Positions 11,585 to 28,924 of a stretch of 64,000 nt of DNA are shown piece after piece. A program made the position numbers and the translations under genes. The DNA is from Allodiplogaster sudhausi (lineage: Eukaryota; Nematoda; Chromadorea; Rhabditida; Diplogasteridae), in assembly GCA_945643635.1 (NCBI GenBank), contig CALZFC010000017.1, forward strand, positions 2,012,501 through 2,076,500. The letters are read 5' to 3'. How positions within the stretch are numbered: the stretch's first letter is position 1; every line of letters begins with the position of its first letter. The notes beneath the pieces are model-generated. The model was not told the DNA's origin. It saw only the letters and a program-made list of their open reading frames with translations, and ran no database searches.

Positions 11585-12029
11585 GAACCCCGCGCGGAGA
11601 TTAGAATGAGGCAACCACGCGCCGGCCAGCGAATAGCAGGAAGTGACGATGAAAACTGAGGAGGCCATGAAATTGTAGAACTATGAGTGAAGTTGCTTGA
11701 AGAGATAATACAATTAGAATAAAATTGTAATCTTTGCACTTGGAAAAATGCTTTGACGCTTTCACATACTGATGGAATTGTGAATGCAAATATACATATT
11801 AAAACTGTTACGTTGATACTGAATATCTGCACATGTATAGTGAGCTTAATGTGTCGTAACAAGATGTTGCAAGACTGTAGTCCACTTGTCTCCTTTTCAA
11901 TATAGAAGACGAGAGGAGGAAAGGCTTTTCACAAGTTTATCCCAGTAACCAGACCAGCATACAAAGATGGAATCAACCGCTCACGAAGAACCAGCGAGGG
12001 AAGACTGACTAACTTACATATCTTACTTG

Positions 12030-12255
12030 ATTATCAGCAGTGATGGCCCAGTCTCCCTGCATATTCATGTTAATGTGTTGGTCGAGTCGGCCGACAAGAG
12101 TTGCAATATCAGCCGGTACCGCCTTTCAAATAGAGTCTCATTCACGATCAGGTGGCAAGGCGCAACGTGGTGCTGCCACTCATAAGGAAGATTTGGATGA
12201 CCATCACTGGCTGGCGGTGGGAAGAGCATAAAGCCATCGCACACTGGAATTTTAC
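12030..12255 (-). pseudogene. Exon-like fragment related to the gene B ectodomain
   Basis: A good acceptor (AAATTCCAG) is followed by CDGFMLFPPPASDGHPNLPY and HHVAPCHLIVNETLFE. A one-base frame change then leads to VPADIATLVGRLDQHINMNM and QGDWAITADNQ before a GTAAGA-type donor. The CHLI motif and helix recall gene B exon 2 (SCVHLMDASRAIFQ). No signal exon or membrane exon accompanies it, and gene B has its own start downstream, so it looks like a remnant of a duplicate. It could instead be an alternative upstream exon carrying a sequencing indel. Confidence 0.4.
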
Positions 12256-12650
12256 AGAAAAAGGAGCATAAAACAATATATGATTAATTTCAAAATGAAC
12301 AAGATGCGGCCCAACTCGTCACGTACTTTGACACGTATTCGACACTTTTTGACACTGTCAAGGTGCAGACGATATTTGGAATAAGACATTAGAGAGAATC
12401 AATTTATGGTAGAAAATGTTTATTATCGGGGAAGAGAACTTTTTTTAAAGGTTTTACCCGCCTTTCTGATAACGGATCGACTGTGTTGATTGGAAGAAAT
12501 AAGAGCTTATTTAGTTTGTGGTTGTGAAGTCGATCACTAACACATGAGATACATATGAAATAAAAATAAAGAAAAGTTTTGGTTGCGAATACAATAGAAA
12601 ACATATTACATAATAGATGAGCGCTTTAAAATATATTTTTCTTAAACACA

Positions 12651-15246
12651 TTAATGGGAGAATGCAAGATTTCCTATTGTCTGCGAGTTCGATTCCTGCT
12701 GCGCAGCAGACGTTCGCTTTGTCATGAAGAACTTGGCAATGGGTGACGTTGTGACCTGGAGAAGAGTTTTTTTTCTTTTGTGAAGAGAGCTAGGCAGTCT
12801 CCACAAAATTACGCCTTTTTTCAATGAGGAAGAGAACAAGAATGTATTATTAAATACATTCCGTGTCCTTCGTGTCATTTTTGTAACAGTCTAAATTGAA
12901 GGGAGGCAGCGGCAATTTGATAGCGTTTTTGTACCCCTCTTTCTATAGCTGTGCTGAAAATTAGTTAACCGGCCTAATAAACCAGGTACTACAAACCTTT
13001 TCGCGAAAGCATCGAACAAAGATGATGACCAATATCGGGTCAACAATCGGAAAGATCATGGTGATTCTGATAACGAGAGTACCACCATGTCCGATATCGT
13101 AACCTGCATGAAAAAGGTCGTAGTGTGCCTTTCATTCACATTCGATATACAGCTTTTCTTATGTATATATGTACCAGGCGTGACCCCAACGAAGAACGAA
13201 AATTCCCGCGTAATGAGAGTATTCGCCCCAGCGCTGTTTTATAATTACCTATGTATGTATGTTATAGGTCAGGTGCATTTTGGCAACAATAAGCTCCACA
13301 TAATTCTTTCCTCAGCAGTAACATTCTTTTCTGTGAAAGGCCAACTGACCTAACAGTGGTGGCAGAAAGACCAGCGACATCGGAACATAGGCAAATATTG
13401 TAGGAATCAATGCCTAAAATATGTTTTTTTTCTTGTTAGTTTTTCTTTATTTAGGAGATTGAACTGCGACTTTGAGATTGAAACGAAACAATCAATATAA
13501 CTTGCTAAAACTGATAATATTTATTTTCAAAAAATAAAAAAATAAAACGCGTTAACCTGAAGGATGAGCGCGGTGAACAGCTGTCGATGCAACTCGCGAG
13601 TTCGATCAGACATAGCGACCGTGTGAAAGCCACGCTGAATACGTGCAATGCAGAAGATGATGCCAGCGCCTGTTACTAAAGCAGAGAAGTTTAAGAAAGT
13701 CAAAAGATTTGAGAATAAAAAAGTACAAATAGGGCTCTCGATTCCACAAAAAAAAACATGAGCCGATAAATAGTAGGAAAAAAGGATATGTATCCATATT
13801 GTCGACGTAAACATAATAAGCGATATCCATGTTGAGAGTCCGAAGATGTGAGGAACATTCCAAGTAAAACCGCCATTTTCGTCTGGCAGCTTAAAAAATT
13901 TAGAATAATAAGCAGTTTCACGATAAAAATGTTAGACGCTCAACTTTTTGATTGTTCGATTGCTCTACACACCTTGAAAATAACAGGATGATGTGAGTGT
14001 AGACGAACGTCAAAATCATAGAGATTCTTTAAAGGAAGCAGTTGCGCATATACCTGCGTTAGAATGGATTTTGTAGACAGCCGAATATCTATATGTACTA
14101 CTCGTGCTATCTTTGACTTTGTGAGTCGCACACTGTAATTTGGTAGCAATAAGAAAAAGTAAAAGCACAGTTGGATCGTCACCTCTTGCAATTCCTTGTT
14201 TGGATTGGGCCCTCACTCTCTCTCTCTCTTTCTCTTTTTCCCCTTAGCTCTGGCTTTTCCTTGCCTAGGAAAGGATTTATATATGTAGATTTCTACTCTC
14301 GTATTTCGTTTCCTCCTAACTTTGCCTGTTAGTTCGTCTCTCGTAATAAACATATCTTCCGACCTCGCCTCTCGTCGCACAAATCACACATCCCTGTCCA
14401 TCCACAGAACGAACCTCATCCGAAAGTGGTGTAGGGAGGAAAAATGTATCGGCTATTAGCATAATAAATGCATCGTATGCGATCGCGAGAGCGCCGACAG
14501 CGAGAGCCGATTGCCAAAATGGAAGACGGCGAAAATGGCGCGTATACGAAGGCCTTCCAAAAAATTAATTTGAATTTGACGCCAAAATGGAAGGCTTGTT
14601 TATGCGTACGTGCAAATTGCATCGTAGCGATAGACGAAGTGAACGGCGAGAAGAACAAAAGAGTGGAAGAAAGTGAGCATGAAAATGTTACACGTCACGA
14701 GTCCACCATAATAGGGAAGTTCAGCAGCGAGCTCGGTGAAGAATATTACGCCTATGTCAGTAAAGTAGAGAACCTGAATAAAACACGTAGTACCGTGATT
14801 GCAGATAAGAATACTACTTTTATATACTATAAGAATACTACTTTTATATACTGTAAGAATACTACTTTTATATACTATAAGAATACTACTTTTATATACT
14901 ATAAGAATACTACTTTTATATGCTATAAGAATACTACTTTTATATACTATAAGAATACTACTTTTATATGCTATAAGATTACTACTTTTATATGCTATAA
15001 GAATACTACTTTTATATACTATAAGAATACTACTTTAATATACTGTAAGAATGCTACTCAAACCGGTCGTATAATTGCGTGTGCCAGCGAGAGCGTAATA
15101 TTCGAAAGGGCGAATGAGAGCAGCAGCAGGCGGTAGTTGCCGATGCTCGGTTGAGGCTGGAGAGTCAAGTAAGCCAAGAGGCTGTTCGTGCAAAGTGCAA
15201 GAGCAGTCGCGCCTGACGTCAATGCCGTCTCTGTCGGGTTCGGCAT
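12651..15246 (-). CDS. Seven-transmembrane chemoreceptor, str/srd-like (gene C)
   Basis: A paralogue of gene A in the same orientation, about 3.5 kb upstream of it. Exon 1 (15064-15246) starts MPNPTETALTSGATALALCT and carries TM1 and TM2 (NYRLLLLSFALSNITLSLA). Exon 2 (to about 14605) has LVTCNIFMLTFFHSFVLLAV then HFVYRYDAIC, which is TM3 plus the YR motif. Exon 3 has FWQSALAVGALAIAYDAFIM (TM4). Further exons lie near 13976-14050, 13810-13890, 13560-13665 (IARIQRGFHTVAMSDRTREL, then FTALILQ), 13335-13412 (ALIPTIFAYVPMSLVFL) and about 13011-13100. That last exon contains IFPIVDPILVIIFVRCFR, an excellent match to the family's TM7 DP motif. The final exon ends IGNLAFSH at 12651. Most joins are canonical; the 13.8/13.66-kb join is unresolved. 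The intron at 14.8-15.06 kb holds a 24-bp satellite. Confidence 0.8.
14806..15060. repeat. 24-bp tandem repeat array (about 10.5 copies) in an intron
   Basis: The unit AAGAATACTACTTTTATATA followed by CTAT repeats with few substitutions. It sits in the first intron of chemoreceptor C. It produces open frames on the plus strand that are artefacts of the repeat. Confidence 0.95.
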
Positions 15247-15249
15247 TTT

Positions 15250-17222
15250 TGTGGCGTAGATTCCGAGTGAAGGCTGAAACCAACAATGTGCTTCACAATA
15301 TGTACATATATTAACAATATTTAGAGACGTATTCAAATGGAATGTATATGTCTCTAAATATTGTTGTACAAGTAACTTTCGAAATATTCTCAGATCAATA
15401 TAAAAGCCTTCAGAAGTATTCCGCTCTTCTGGATTGTTCGAAGAAAGGAGCGAAATCAGAAAAAAATAGATATAGTACATACTCCGTAAAAATTCTGATT
15501 CGTTCAGACCTCTAATATTTTCCTTCAATCTCGCGCGTAGGAGTTCTTACAAATACATTATGCAAGCCCTTTTAACTATTCACTGAAGCACATCAGGTCA
15601 AAGTTGTGGGAATCAGACAGTGCATGATTCCCCACATAGGTATAAAATTGTATATAAAATTGAATAAAAATCACAAGGAAAGAAGTAGAGTCACCCAGGC
15701 GATTCCAGCAATATCACGGTGGTCGTGATTTCTCTTACAATGTGAGAGAGTGTCTCAGTTTTGGCGTCGTTGAGATTGCTTGCTACACAAACAGAGGCGA
15801 CTGTCTTGAGACGTCAAGACAATATTATCTTACAATAAGACACCCTTCTTTGTCAACCATCTTGTTCTTTGAAATTGTATCTTCAGACTTTGTGTATAAT
15901 TATTCTTCTGGTTTATCCAGGTTTATCTGAAAAGAAAAGAAACGTAACATATCCAAGGTCGATCAGCCGAACCGTGAATAATCCAGGATTACTATGGCAA
16001 TAAGATGCTGCCAGGTATTATGTTTCTCGCCTCGCCTCTTCCTCCGGTCCACGCAACTTCTACGATAGTCTGTCTGCTTGTTCAGAGTTCTTGCACGCAT
16101 GGCTGCTCCAATTGACAGCCATTCATGTTTTCTGAATCGTCAACTAGCAATGAGCGAAATCTCCTTATTCTTTGGACAACAGGCTCCGGTTTCGGTCTCA
16201 ATTATGACAACGAAACATTTGTACAAAAATGTAGATATGTAAATAGAAAGCTAGCATAAATATAATGCATTTAAGTTCATATATGTGCTATATACATATG
16301 TATATATGTGCAAATCAATTCAGGTGGCCAATTTCATGGAAGACGGTCTGATCTTCTGGACAAGGTACACATTTGCTGTCGGAATCGAAATATCATCCAC
16401 TTTATCTCAGACTATGCAAACCTTAACATGCTGACTAATGCTGCGAACCATAGAAGAGCGGCCACTGATAAGAGCTCAACAACTGTGTTCCGATTATTTC
16501 TTTTGTCAGTAAATACATGTTTCTAGTTTTCTTTTAGAGAGTTTATGTCCTTCCTCATTCAATAATTGACATGGGATGCGTTATGATTAGTTTTATATGG
16601 AAAGATGTATTATAAAATAAAAATTCGAATAGAAGTGCATAAAACAGAAACTTTGCCTTTATTGACATTTGACTTTGCATTTATTGACGCTCTTTTAAAG
16701 ATAAGTGATATCAGGAGCAAATGCCGATAAAAGAACATATATACATATATATAGTTGTTAGCAATCTACATATCATTTCTGGCAAACCCAACACCATACC
16801 CTCCTTCCCTCTTTCCCTGCCAATCACACCATCTCCCACCCCACCCTGTTTGCATGCTCCCTCCACGAGCTTAGCGATCCGCTTCTCGCTTGCTCGCTAC
16901 TCCGTCTGTAGTATCAAGACGAAACCAGGAACTGGCTCCCCCTGGAAGGGGTGGGTACAGTGGCTGCTCTCCCCTTTTCCGTTCCCCTATATCCCCAAAG
17001 TTACCTTAGTTCCGTCCCGAATATTTGCCAATATTTTCTAGATCATATATCAACCCTGTACATCGGTTTTTATTATTTTTTTCTGCTAGAGACAAATTCA
17101 GAAGAAATATGTCCGCATCCGATTATTTTTCAACTTTCTGTTTAATGAAATTGTCGAATGACCGTTTCCTATTACATTTAAAATAATAAAATATACGGTT
17201 ATTCATAGGTTTGCGGTACAAT
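15250..17222. other. Spacer between chemoreceptor C and the esterase
   Basis: AT-rich spacer with TATATA and TACATATG stretches. A plus-strand segment at 16321-16434 after a CAG reads VANFMEDGLIFWTRYTFAVG and then stops; I could not connect it to other exons. A C/T-rich stretch at 16795-16900 is not clearly coding. The last few hundred bases should hold the esterase promoter. Confidence 0.35.
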
Positions 17223-21743
<4,521 letters not shown>

Positions 21744-21887
21744 CAGATGGAACTTTCCATCCCTCTTTATTTAGCCAAAAACCATTAAGTTCTAGAGTAT
21801 ATCTGATCAATATTTTTTTTTGCACAATCAAATATATTTCATTGTACTGTTAATTCTTTCCTATGCTTGATATCGACCCTTCATCTC

Positions 21888-21916
21888 TTAAAGGAGTCTT
21901 CGAGGGAATAATTATT
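21888..21916 (+). mobile_element. Solo end of the TTAA-type MITE family
   Basis: TTAAAGGAGTCTTCGAGGGA followed by ATAATTA matches the terminal sequence of the elements at 4.28 and 56.3 kb. I found no matching opposite end nearby, so it is a truncated or degraded copy. Confidence 0.55.
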
Positions 21917-22499
21917 TTTTTACTGTACGTTCTGTAGCACACCTGCACAATCCCTCATGTTCCATGCCCGAGAGAACGTGACAAAATAGCGGGGGGGGGG
22001 CTTAGATCTGGAGTCGCTAATTATCTACCCTTGTGATTTTTCATTGCAATAATTCTGAAATGATAAGATAAAAATCGTGCAAACTTTTTCGGTCTATGTT
22101 TTACGATGAGACAACCTGATCCATGCTTTAAAAAAACCTCGTTTAAAAAAACACAGCTCATGTGATTTTTAAAGGCACCAAGATTTGCCCGCGCTGGAAT
22201 ATTGCACTAGATTGGTAAGAGGTTCGCAACTCTTCCAACTCTCAACATTCAATGTACTTTGTATGACATCGAAGAATATATGTATTTATAAAGATATTCA
22301 TATGACACTTATAATGTACACGAAATTGGAGTAAAGGATGAGGTAGAAAGACGGGAGAGAAGAGGCAGAGGAGAGTAGGGAAACCAGCAGGGAACTGCCA
22401 TGGCAGTCATCCTTCACGAGCGACGAACACACTTCCAAGGCTTTTGTGTATCTGAAGAAAAGAAGAAGAGGAAATGCGGAGACAGAAGGCGAAGGTGAT

Positions 22500-22632
22500 G
22501 GAGTGGAGAGAGAGAGAGAGAGAAAAGAGTGAGGAAGAGAAAGAAAGAGAGAGAGAGAGGCAGAGCGAAAGAAAGGTAGAGAGAGAGAGAGAGAAAGCGA
22601 GACAGAGAGACAGAAAGAGAGAGAGAGATATA
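22500..22632 (+). repeat. (GA)n-rich tract
   Basis: Imperfect GAGAGA repeat on the plus strand, downstream of the last recognised exon of the PEBP-domain gene. Between 21917 and 22850 I see no exon that I can support. Confidence 0.9.
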
Positions 22633-22857
22633 AATGAAGCGAAAGAATACAGGAGGGCGCGTCATTTGCCATCTCAAGAGGCATCCAGCATCCTCAATCT
22701 AACAACAGACGGTGAAGAGGGAGGACAGAGAGTGGGAATGCCAGAAGGAGAAAGAAGGAATCAAGAAAGCGAAGCGTATTCAGTAACAATGTATATATTC
22801 TATTGTTTTAAAAAACTTTTAAGTTTATATGATTTAAAAAAAACCTTTTAGGTATGC

Positions 22858-25800
22858 CCGATGAAATAACTTCTTCTTGTAGCAAGGCTTCCGTGCTCAA
22901 AACTTGCGCAGCGTACGGTAGATCATAGCAGACGGAGAACCAGGAGAGAGCAGCCAGTCGCAGGCTGTACCGCTGTTTGAAGATGTCCAGTCTGTAACTT
23001 ATCAATAAATACTTTACTTATCAATAAACATATTTATGTTCTCACTAATTCTACTGATGATGAACATTATTATTTATAATCTTTATTTCGAATCTATTTT
23101 GTGACTCGATGCAATATATATCATTGAAAAAATTGTTATTTCTTTACAAGATTAATATTATTGAAATTGTCTGAAACATTTTAAGCAAAAAGATTAAATA
23201 AGACAAATTAGTTGCCTGAAAGTATTTCTGCCATGGCATAGATGGCCTCGGCAGAAGGAGGGCACCGAAGAGGAGAGGGGTTGCTGCTGCTGGAGAAGCA
23301 CGAGCACGAAGCGAGAGCAGTCGACGGGCTTCTCTGGTCTCGGCACGACGTAGTCTGCTCGCTTCAAATACACAAAAAAACAATATTTTTCATTCAAAAA
23401 TACAGTATTCTTCTTTAAAAAATTATTTTCATTTAAATTATACCCGTATTTTTCGTTCACAAATGCAATGTCCCTTTCGTTTCCATTCAAAAATACAATA
23501 TTTTCCATCCAAAAAATAGAGAATTGGGCATTCAAAAAATATTTTCAATTCAATAATACAGTAGTTTCTTTAAAAATACATTATCCCTTTCTTTCCATTC
23601 CATTGTACTATTGAGCAAGACTGCTAACACTGTCATCCACATCTTTTGCTGGCTACAAACAATGGGTCAGAAGTGGAGAGAGAGAGAGAGAGACAAGTTG
23701 CTATTGAGGCGATTGTGTTATTGCCCTTGTCAAGGATACCCAGATGGGAGAGAGAAGGCCGGTGACTCTTGACACGGGCTCCTGTCGCGACTGCTGCTTC
23801 TTTCACACTTTCTTTCTCTAACTCTCTCTCCCGCAATCTATTCATTTCTCTGACCCTCTTCACTCGCCACACTCTCTCGAATTCGAACGCGCTTCTTAGG
23901 TCAAATGTCGTTTAGCCTTCGCAAGCCTGAATCGCCGATTCACTCAACGCGACATGAGAGGCTAATGAGAGCAACGCAGGCAATGCGAGAAGTCTTTCGG
24001 GAAGTGGAGAGGGCAGGGAGAGAGAGAGAGAGAGGGCGAGAGAGATAACGAGAAGGTGCGAGAGAGAGAGAGAGAGCGAGAGAAAAGGGTAGTGATGAAA
24101 GGGAGCTGACCTGCACGCCAGCTCGGCTGGCATCAGAGGCTAGTAGAGTGGCTGGAATGTCGACACGCAGCCAGTGGAGAGCTCCGGATGCGCCCTCCAC
24201 CAGCACGAGCGTGTACATCTCTTCCTGCAGGGCTGCAAGGGCGGAATGACATCATTATTCAGTCCTTAAAATCAATCAAACAACACGACAAACTAACCAT
24301 TCTCTTATGCTTCTCTCATCAATCACCATCCTTTTTCGGCCATTATTTCAGTTCCAGCGACAACATGATTATTTAGCAATATCAAATAAATTAATGAGAC
24401 GACAATTGGATATACATACATATATGCCACTACAGACATTATTTAAGAAAAAAATTCTAACCAATAAATGTCCTCGATACACGATGATAGGCATTGTTGC
24501 TAGAGAGAGGCTGGCTTGGCCTGATGGAGGACACGACTGGAAGAGTTGATACAGCGGAAGCAGAGATTGAGCCATTGCCTAGAGGATCCACACGTATCTC
24601 TCCAGATCTGGAAAGGGCAGGAGAAGAGTGATAAAGGTGGAGAGTGAGTATGAGAGAGAAAGAGGAAGCGAGAGACAACGAAAGGGACAGAGAAAGATAC
24701 AGAGAGAGATAGAGACAGAGTGATAGATAGGGAGAAAGAGATAGAGAGAGAGAGCATACGGTAGATGAATGGTCTGGCAGCAGACGATAGCCGAGATGGC
24801 CGGCTGGCGGAATGAGATGGAGAGCCAGGCTGAGAGCTCATTCATCTGCAGGGAATTCAGAACACGAGAGAGAGGAGAGGGCTCTCCTGGCACTTTGCCA
24901 ATTTCTGGAAAAGACTCTTTTTCGTCAGTTATGTATGTTTACGAGTTTTAAATAATAAATAAATAAATAAACAAGAGTGGAACTGTGCTCCTGACTGGAG
25001 AGAAGAAGCGAGTGGCAATTGTCGGGCCCTCCCTTCAGTCGCTGCCTCTCCATGCCAAAAGGATCGCCAGCCACGAGCACGATAGCCACGCCAATCAAGC
25101 CTTTTTAAATTTGGAGTAATGAGATGACATCTTCAAAATGAATGAACAAGCCCAACCGACCGTCTTCGAGTTGATTTGCGACAATGAATGAGGTGAGGTT
25201 GAAGTCGTCTTCTGATGAAGCGTCCTCAATCTTCTTTTCATGCGATCGAATCTTGCGGAAGACGAGGAGAACGAGCGGATTCGGCTGAGAGCGGAAGTTA
25301 TCCGAGGGAGTGAAGGGACTAAGAATCTGGAAGGAGGAGGAATGATTGCATTACAATTGCAATGACATACGCACTTATGTATATAGTAAAGTTGTTAAAG
25401 TTATTTCCAAGAAGTAAATAAGGACTAATTCCCAGTAAAGAACTACAATTAAAATGTGAGGAAATAAAAACGAAGCTGAAATGCCTTTGGTTTGGCAGGG
25501 AAGTCATCGACGAGCCAGTTCAGTGTGCCGAAGCCAACATCTACGAGGGCAAGCAAGAACCGGTCAGAGGGCGCGAGGCCATCCCAGCCGACTTCGGGTG
25601 CGGATCGCAGGAGAAATGACGGCGCTGGCACCATCGACGGGTCGGCTTCCACCATCTCGGGCACTTTCTCCACTACGAAGTCGTGGTCGCATGCTCGATA
25701 CGAGCCTCAGAGGGAAGAAGGAAGATGAGGAAAGGAAAAGCTATCCACGTTTCTTTTTTTTTCTATGTTCGTCACATCATATCACCCATTGATGTTAAAA

Positions 25801-25990
25801 AATTAATCAATAAATAAAAATAATAAATCAAGCAATAAGTTAATAAATCAATAAATTAATAAATCAATAAAGGAAAGGATAAAGCGGAAGCTGCACGTCA
25901 TGGAATACCTTTGCTTGGCCGGAAGGTGACGCGAGGGAAGACGTGCAGATTCTGCAGGTACGCATCATGGAAGGTGCGCACTCGGAAGAG
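22858..25990 (-). CDS. Tandem PEBP-domain protein, mL38-like
   Basis: Exon-like segments on the minus strand spell two phosphatidylethanolamine-binding-protein folds. First domain: FHDAYLQNLHVFPRVTFRPS (about 25908-25987), resembling the segment before the PEBP fold in mitochondrial ribosomal protein mL38; DRFLLALVDVGFGTLNWLVD then DFPAKPK (25495-25709); PNPLVLLVFRKI with FNLTSFIVANQLEDG (25156-25330); and an exon at 24985-25105. Second domain: SGEIRVDPLGNGSISASAVS (about 24515-24610), MYTLVLVEGASGALHWLRVD (24110-24243), YVVPRPEKPVDCSRFVLVLL (23226-23365), and LDIFKQRYSLRLAALSWFSV (22858-22992). HWL and the Y-x-x-P-x-P strand are conserved, but the anion-pocket motifs DPDxP and GxHR are replaced (EGASG, CSR), so phospholipid binding is doubtful. 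mL38 normally has one such domain. Exon joins were not verified base by base; two adjacent genes remain possible. Confidence 0.6.
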
Positions 25991-26257
25991 ACGCTGGCCG
26001 AGAGAGTGAAAGGGAGCGAGAGAGGCGGGAGACCAGCAGAGAGGAGGAGAGGAAGAGGAAGAGGGAGAGAGGGCGGAGAAGGTGGAGGAGGCACAGTACG
26101 CACGACGCTCTTGCCCGAACCAGAAGAGACGCGGCTCAGATGCCACTTCACGCACTCGCGCGATACAGGAAGCAGTGTCAGGGCAGAGAGAAGAGGAAGA
26201 GGGGAAGAGAGGGAAGAGAAGGAGGAGGAGAGTGAGAGCGAGAGAGGAGAGAGGGCG

Positions 26258-26355
26258 AGGGGAGGAAGGGCGAGGGGAGAGAGGGCGAGGGGAGAGAGGG
26301 CGAGTGGAGAGAGGGCGAGTGGAGAGAGGGCGAGGGGAGAGAGGGCGAGGGGAGA
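26258..26355 (+). repeat. 12-bp minisatellite
   Basis: About eight tandem copies of GAGGGCGAGGGGAGA-type units, with period 12 to 15 and variants (GAGTGGAGA). It lies in a purine-rich tract and gives spurious Arg/Glu or Pro/Arg frames. Confidence 0.85.
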
Positions 26356-26877
26356 GAGCTCCTCCGGCCTTTCCCGCTCTTCTCATCTTTTCCGCTCTCT
26401 TCGCCGACGCATCTTATATCTCTGAAAGAACACTCGCTGCAGTTGGCGCAGTCATAAAGATCGACGGCTTAATCGGATCGTCAACCAATGAAAAGCGAGA
26501 GAGGAAAAGGGAGGGAGAGAGAGAGAGAGAGGAAAAAAGAGAGAGAGAGAGGAGAGCGAAAAAGCAAGAAGAGAAATAAGGAGAGAGAAGAAAGGCAGAG
26601 AGAGGAAAAGAGATATATATATATATATCTACAGTGAGAGAGATGGAGAGAGAATAGAATGTAGAAAAAGAGGATATTGAGGACATCCGGAGAGTGATAA
26701 ATGGGAATGCCGTGCACAGGATCACAGCCAAATGGACAGTTGTTAATGGGGCCATAAAAGTAGGCAATGTATAAAAACGAATATTCTGGACAAGCCAATA
26801 AATATTGTCTGGCACTTCTAGAGATCACGGGAAACGAGAGACCACGAGAGGTCATTGAGGAAGGAGGAATTCAAAGT

Positions 26878-26911
<34 letters not shown>

Positions 26912-27359
26912 AGACAACGGAGAGCTTTGGAAAGAACAGATTCGATGGAAAGCGAGATGATATGAAAAAATTGAAAGTATTTAACAATCTAATCTTTTAA
27001 ATGATTAGGAAATAGCGTCCGAAAGAAGAGCCGAATTAATATATGTATAGGACGAAGGACTGGGCACGCGTCAAATGAGGGGATACGTCTCTTTTATTTG
27101 AAAGAGAGAGTGTACAAGACAATGAGGAATTTGATGAAAGAGGGAAAGAAACAAAGATTAGTAGAAGAATAAGAAAAGACAGCTTGGGGTGCGAAGAAAG
27201 AAAAGAGACAGTGCAATTTTAAAATGTGAACTTTGCTTCAAATGAGAAAAAGGATCTTGAGAGGAGAGAGTGAGATAGAAAGGAAATGAAAATAAGGAGG
27301 GAGATAATGAGTGAGAGAGAGGGAAATGAATGGATTAGAAAAACTTGATGAGCGAGAGA

Positions 27360-27560
27360 ACTTGAGAGAGTAGAGGGGTGAGAGCAAAGGGAGGGAGAGA
27401 GAGCGAGAGAGAGAGAGAGAGAGAAAGGATGATTGAGAGAGAGAGGGGATGAGTGAGAGAGAGAGAGGATGAGTGAGAGAGAGAGAGAGAGCGAGAGAGA
27501 TAGAGAGAGAGAGGATGAGTGAGAGAGAGAGAGGATGAGTGAGAGAGAGAGAGAGAGAGG
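27360..27560 (+). repeat. (GA)n microsatellite with interspersed GGATGAGTGA units
   Basis: GAGAGA runs are broken by repeated GGATGAGTGAGAGAGA motifs (at least four). The reverse strand gives Ser/Leu-rich false frames. Confidence 0.95.
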
Positions 27561-28009
27561 CCTTAGCCACCTTGGCGGGGATCGGATGGCAAGGCCGCGG
27601 CGGGAGATCAGAGCCAGAGCCGTCTCTGATTCCCCTTTCTCCCGATCCTCTTTTCTCGCCAGCGGCAGTCTCTTCTTTGGCCACGAATGCCAAAATATCT
27701 CTCTGCTCCTTGCTCTTTTTCCAATTCGTAGCGTCCATATCAAAATAACTTTTTTTCTGATGTATGTGTATATGTACATATGTAAATCGAAACATATTTC
27801 TTTTTTTTTCTCTCTCGCTTTATTTTCTCTCTAAATCTTTCCCCATTCTTAAGATATTGTCAGAACCGTTCAAAGGAACCGCCATCCACTTACATATCAT
27901 ATGTAGAAGGTACGCGTATAATGAGCACGCGCAAACAAAGAGAAGAGAAGATGAGAGAGTCAGACAGTTGGAGAGAAAGAGATGAGGAAGAACATGAAAG
28001 AGCGAGAGG

Positions 28010-28181
28010 GAGGGTGAGAAGGTGGAGAGAGAGGGAGAGAAAAGATGGACAAAGGAAATGGACAGAGAGAGAAAGAATGAGAGAGAGAGAAGAGAGAAGA
28101 GGAGGAGGAAGAAAGAGAAAGAGAGAGAGAAGAGGAAGAAGAAGAGAGAGAAATAGAGAGAGAGAGAGAAGAGGAAGAAGA

Positions 28182-28225
<44 letters not shown>
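28010..28225 (+). repeat. (GA)n microsatellite
   Basis: Nearly pure purine stretch with GAAGAGGAAGAAGAAGAGAG interruptions, ending in an uninterrupted GA run before 28225. Confidence 0.95.
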
Positions 28226-28227
<2 letters not shown>

Positions 28228-28721
28228 TATACTATATTTGCAAGAGCAGCAGAAAGAAGCGTGGTCGAGAGACAAGAAGAAAGATGTGATAGGAGAGATA
28301 CGAGATGTCGGAATGTGCTTGAGTGGACAGGAAGTCGGAACTGTGAGAGGGAAGGACTGGTGCTGAATTGCATCCAGCTGCTGCTGCGGCACAGACAACG
28401 GGATTCAAGGATCAAGAGGGTGGGGGGGGGGGGTGTTCCTGATTGGCGCATCTTCAACTTCTCGCTCTCTCTCCCTCACTCTTTCTCTCTCTCACTGTCT
28501 CCCTCTTTCTCTAAATCTCTCACTCCCCTCTTATCCCTACTTCTCTTTCTGTCTTTCTGCCCAACTCTCCCATAATCACCTTCTCCCTTCTTCTCATTTA
28601 TGGGATGTGTCACAGAGGACGCCTTCAACTGCTCTTATGGTTAGAGGAAGCGTCACGCACTTCCACAACAATCATCCATGTCTGGGGCAGTGAGTGAAAA
28701 CGAGAGGGAGAGATGAGGGGA

Positions 28722-28799
28722 ATGAGAGAGAGAGAGAGAGCGTGAGAGCGCGAAAGCGAGCGAGCGAGGGAATGGGGGAGAGAGGGAGAGACAGAAATG

Positions 28800-28844
<45 letters not shown>

Positions 28845-28869
28845 ATGAGAGAGAGAGATGAGCGAAGAG

Positions 28870-28920
<51 letters not shown>
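28722..28920 (+). repeat. (GA)n microsatellite
   Basis: Several uninterrupted GA runs, the longest just before 28920. Flanked by islands of complex sequence. Confidence 0.95.

Positions 28921-28924
<4 letters not shown>

Noticed and set aside
14468..15136. A 222-codon plus-strand frame with YKNTTFIY repeats
   Set aside because: It crosses the antisense strand of chemoreceptor exons and the intronic 24-bp satellite. It is open only because of the repeat.
25898..26579. Frames of 160 codons rich in Arg/Glu/Gly or Pro/Leu/Ser
   Set aside because: They come from the purine-rich 12-bp minisatellite and intron DNA of the minus-strand gene.
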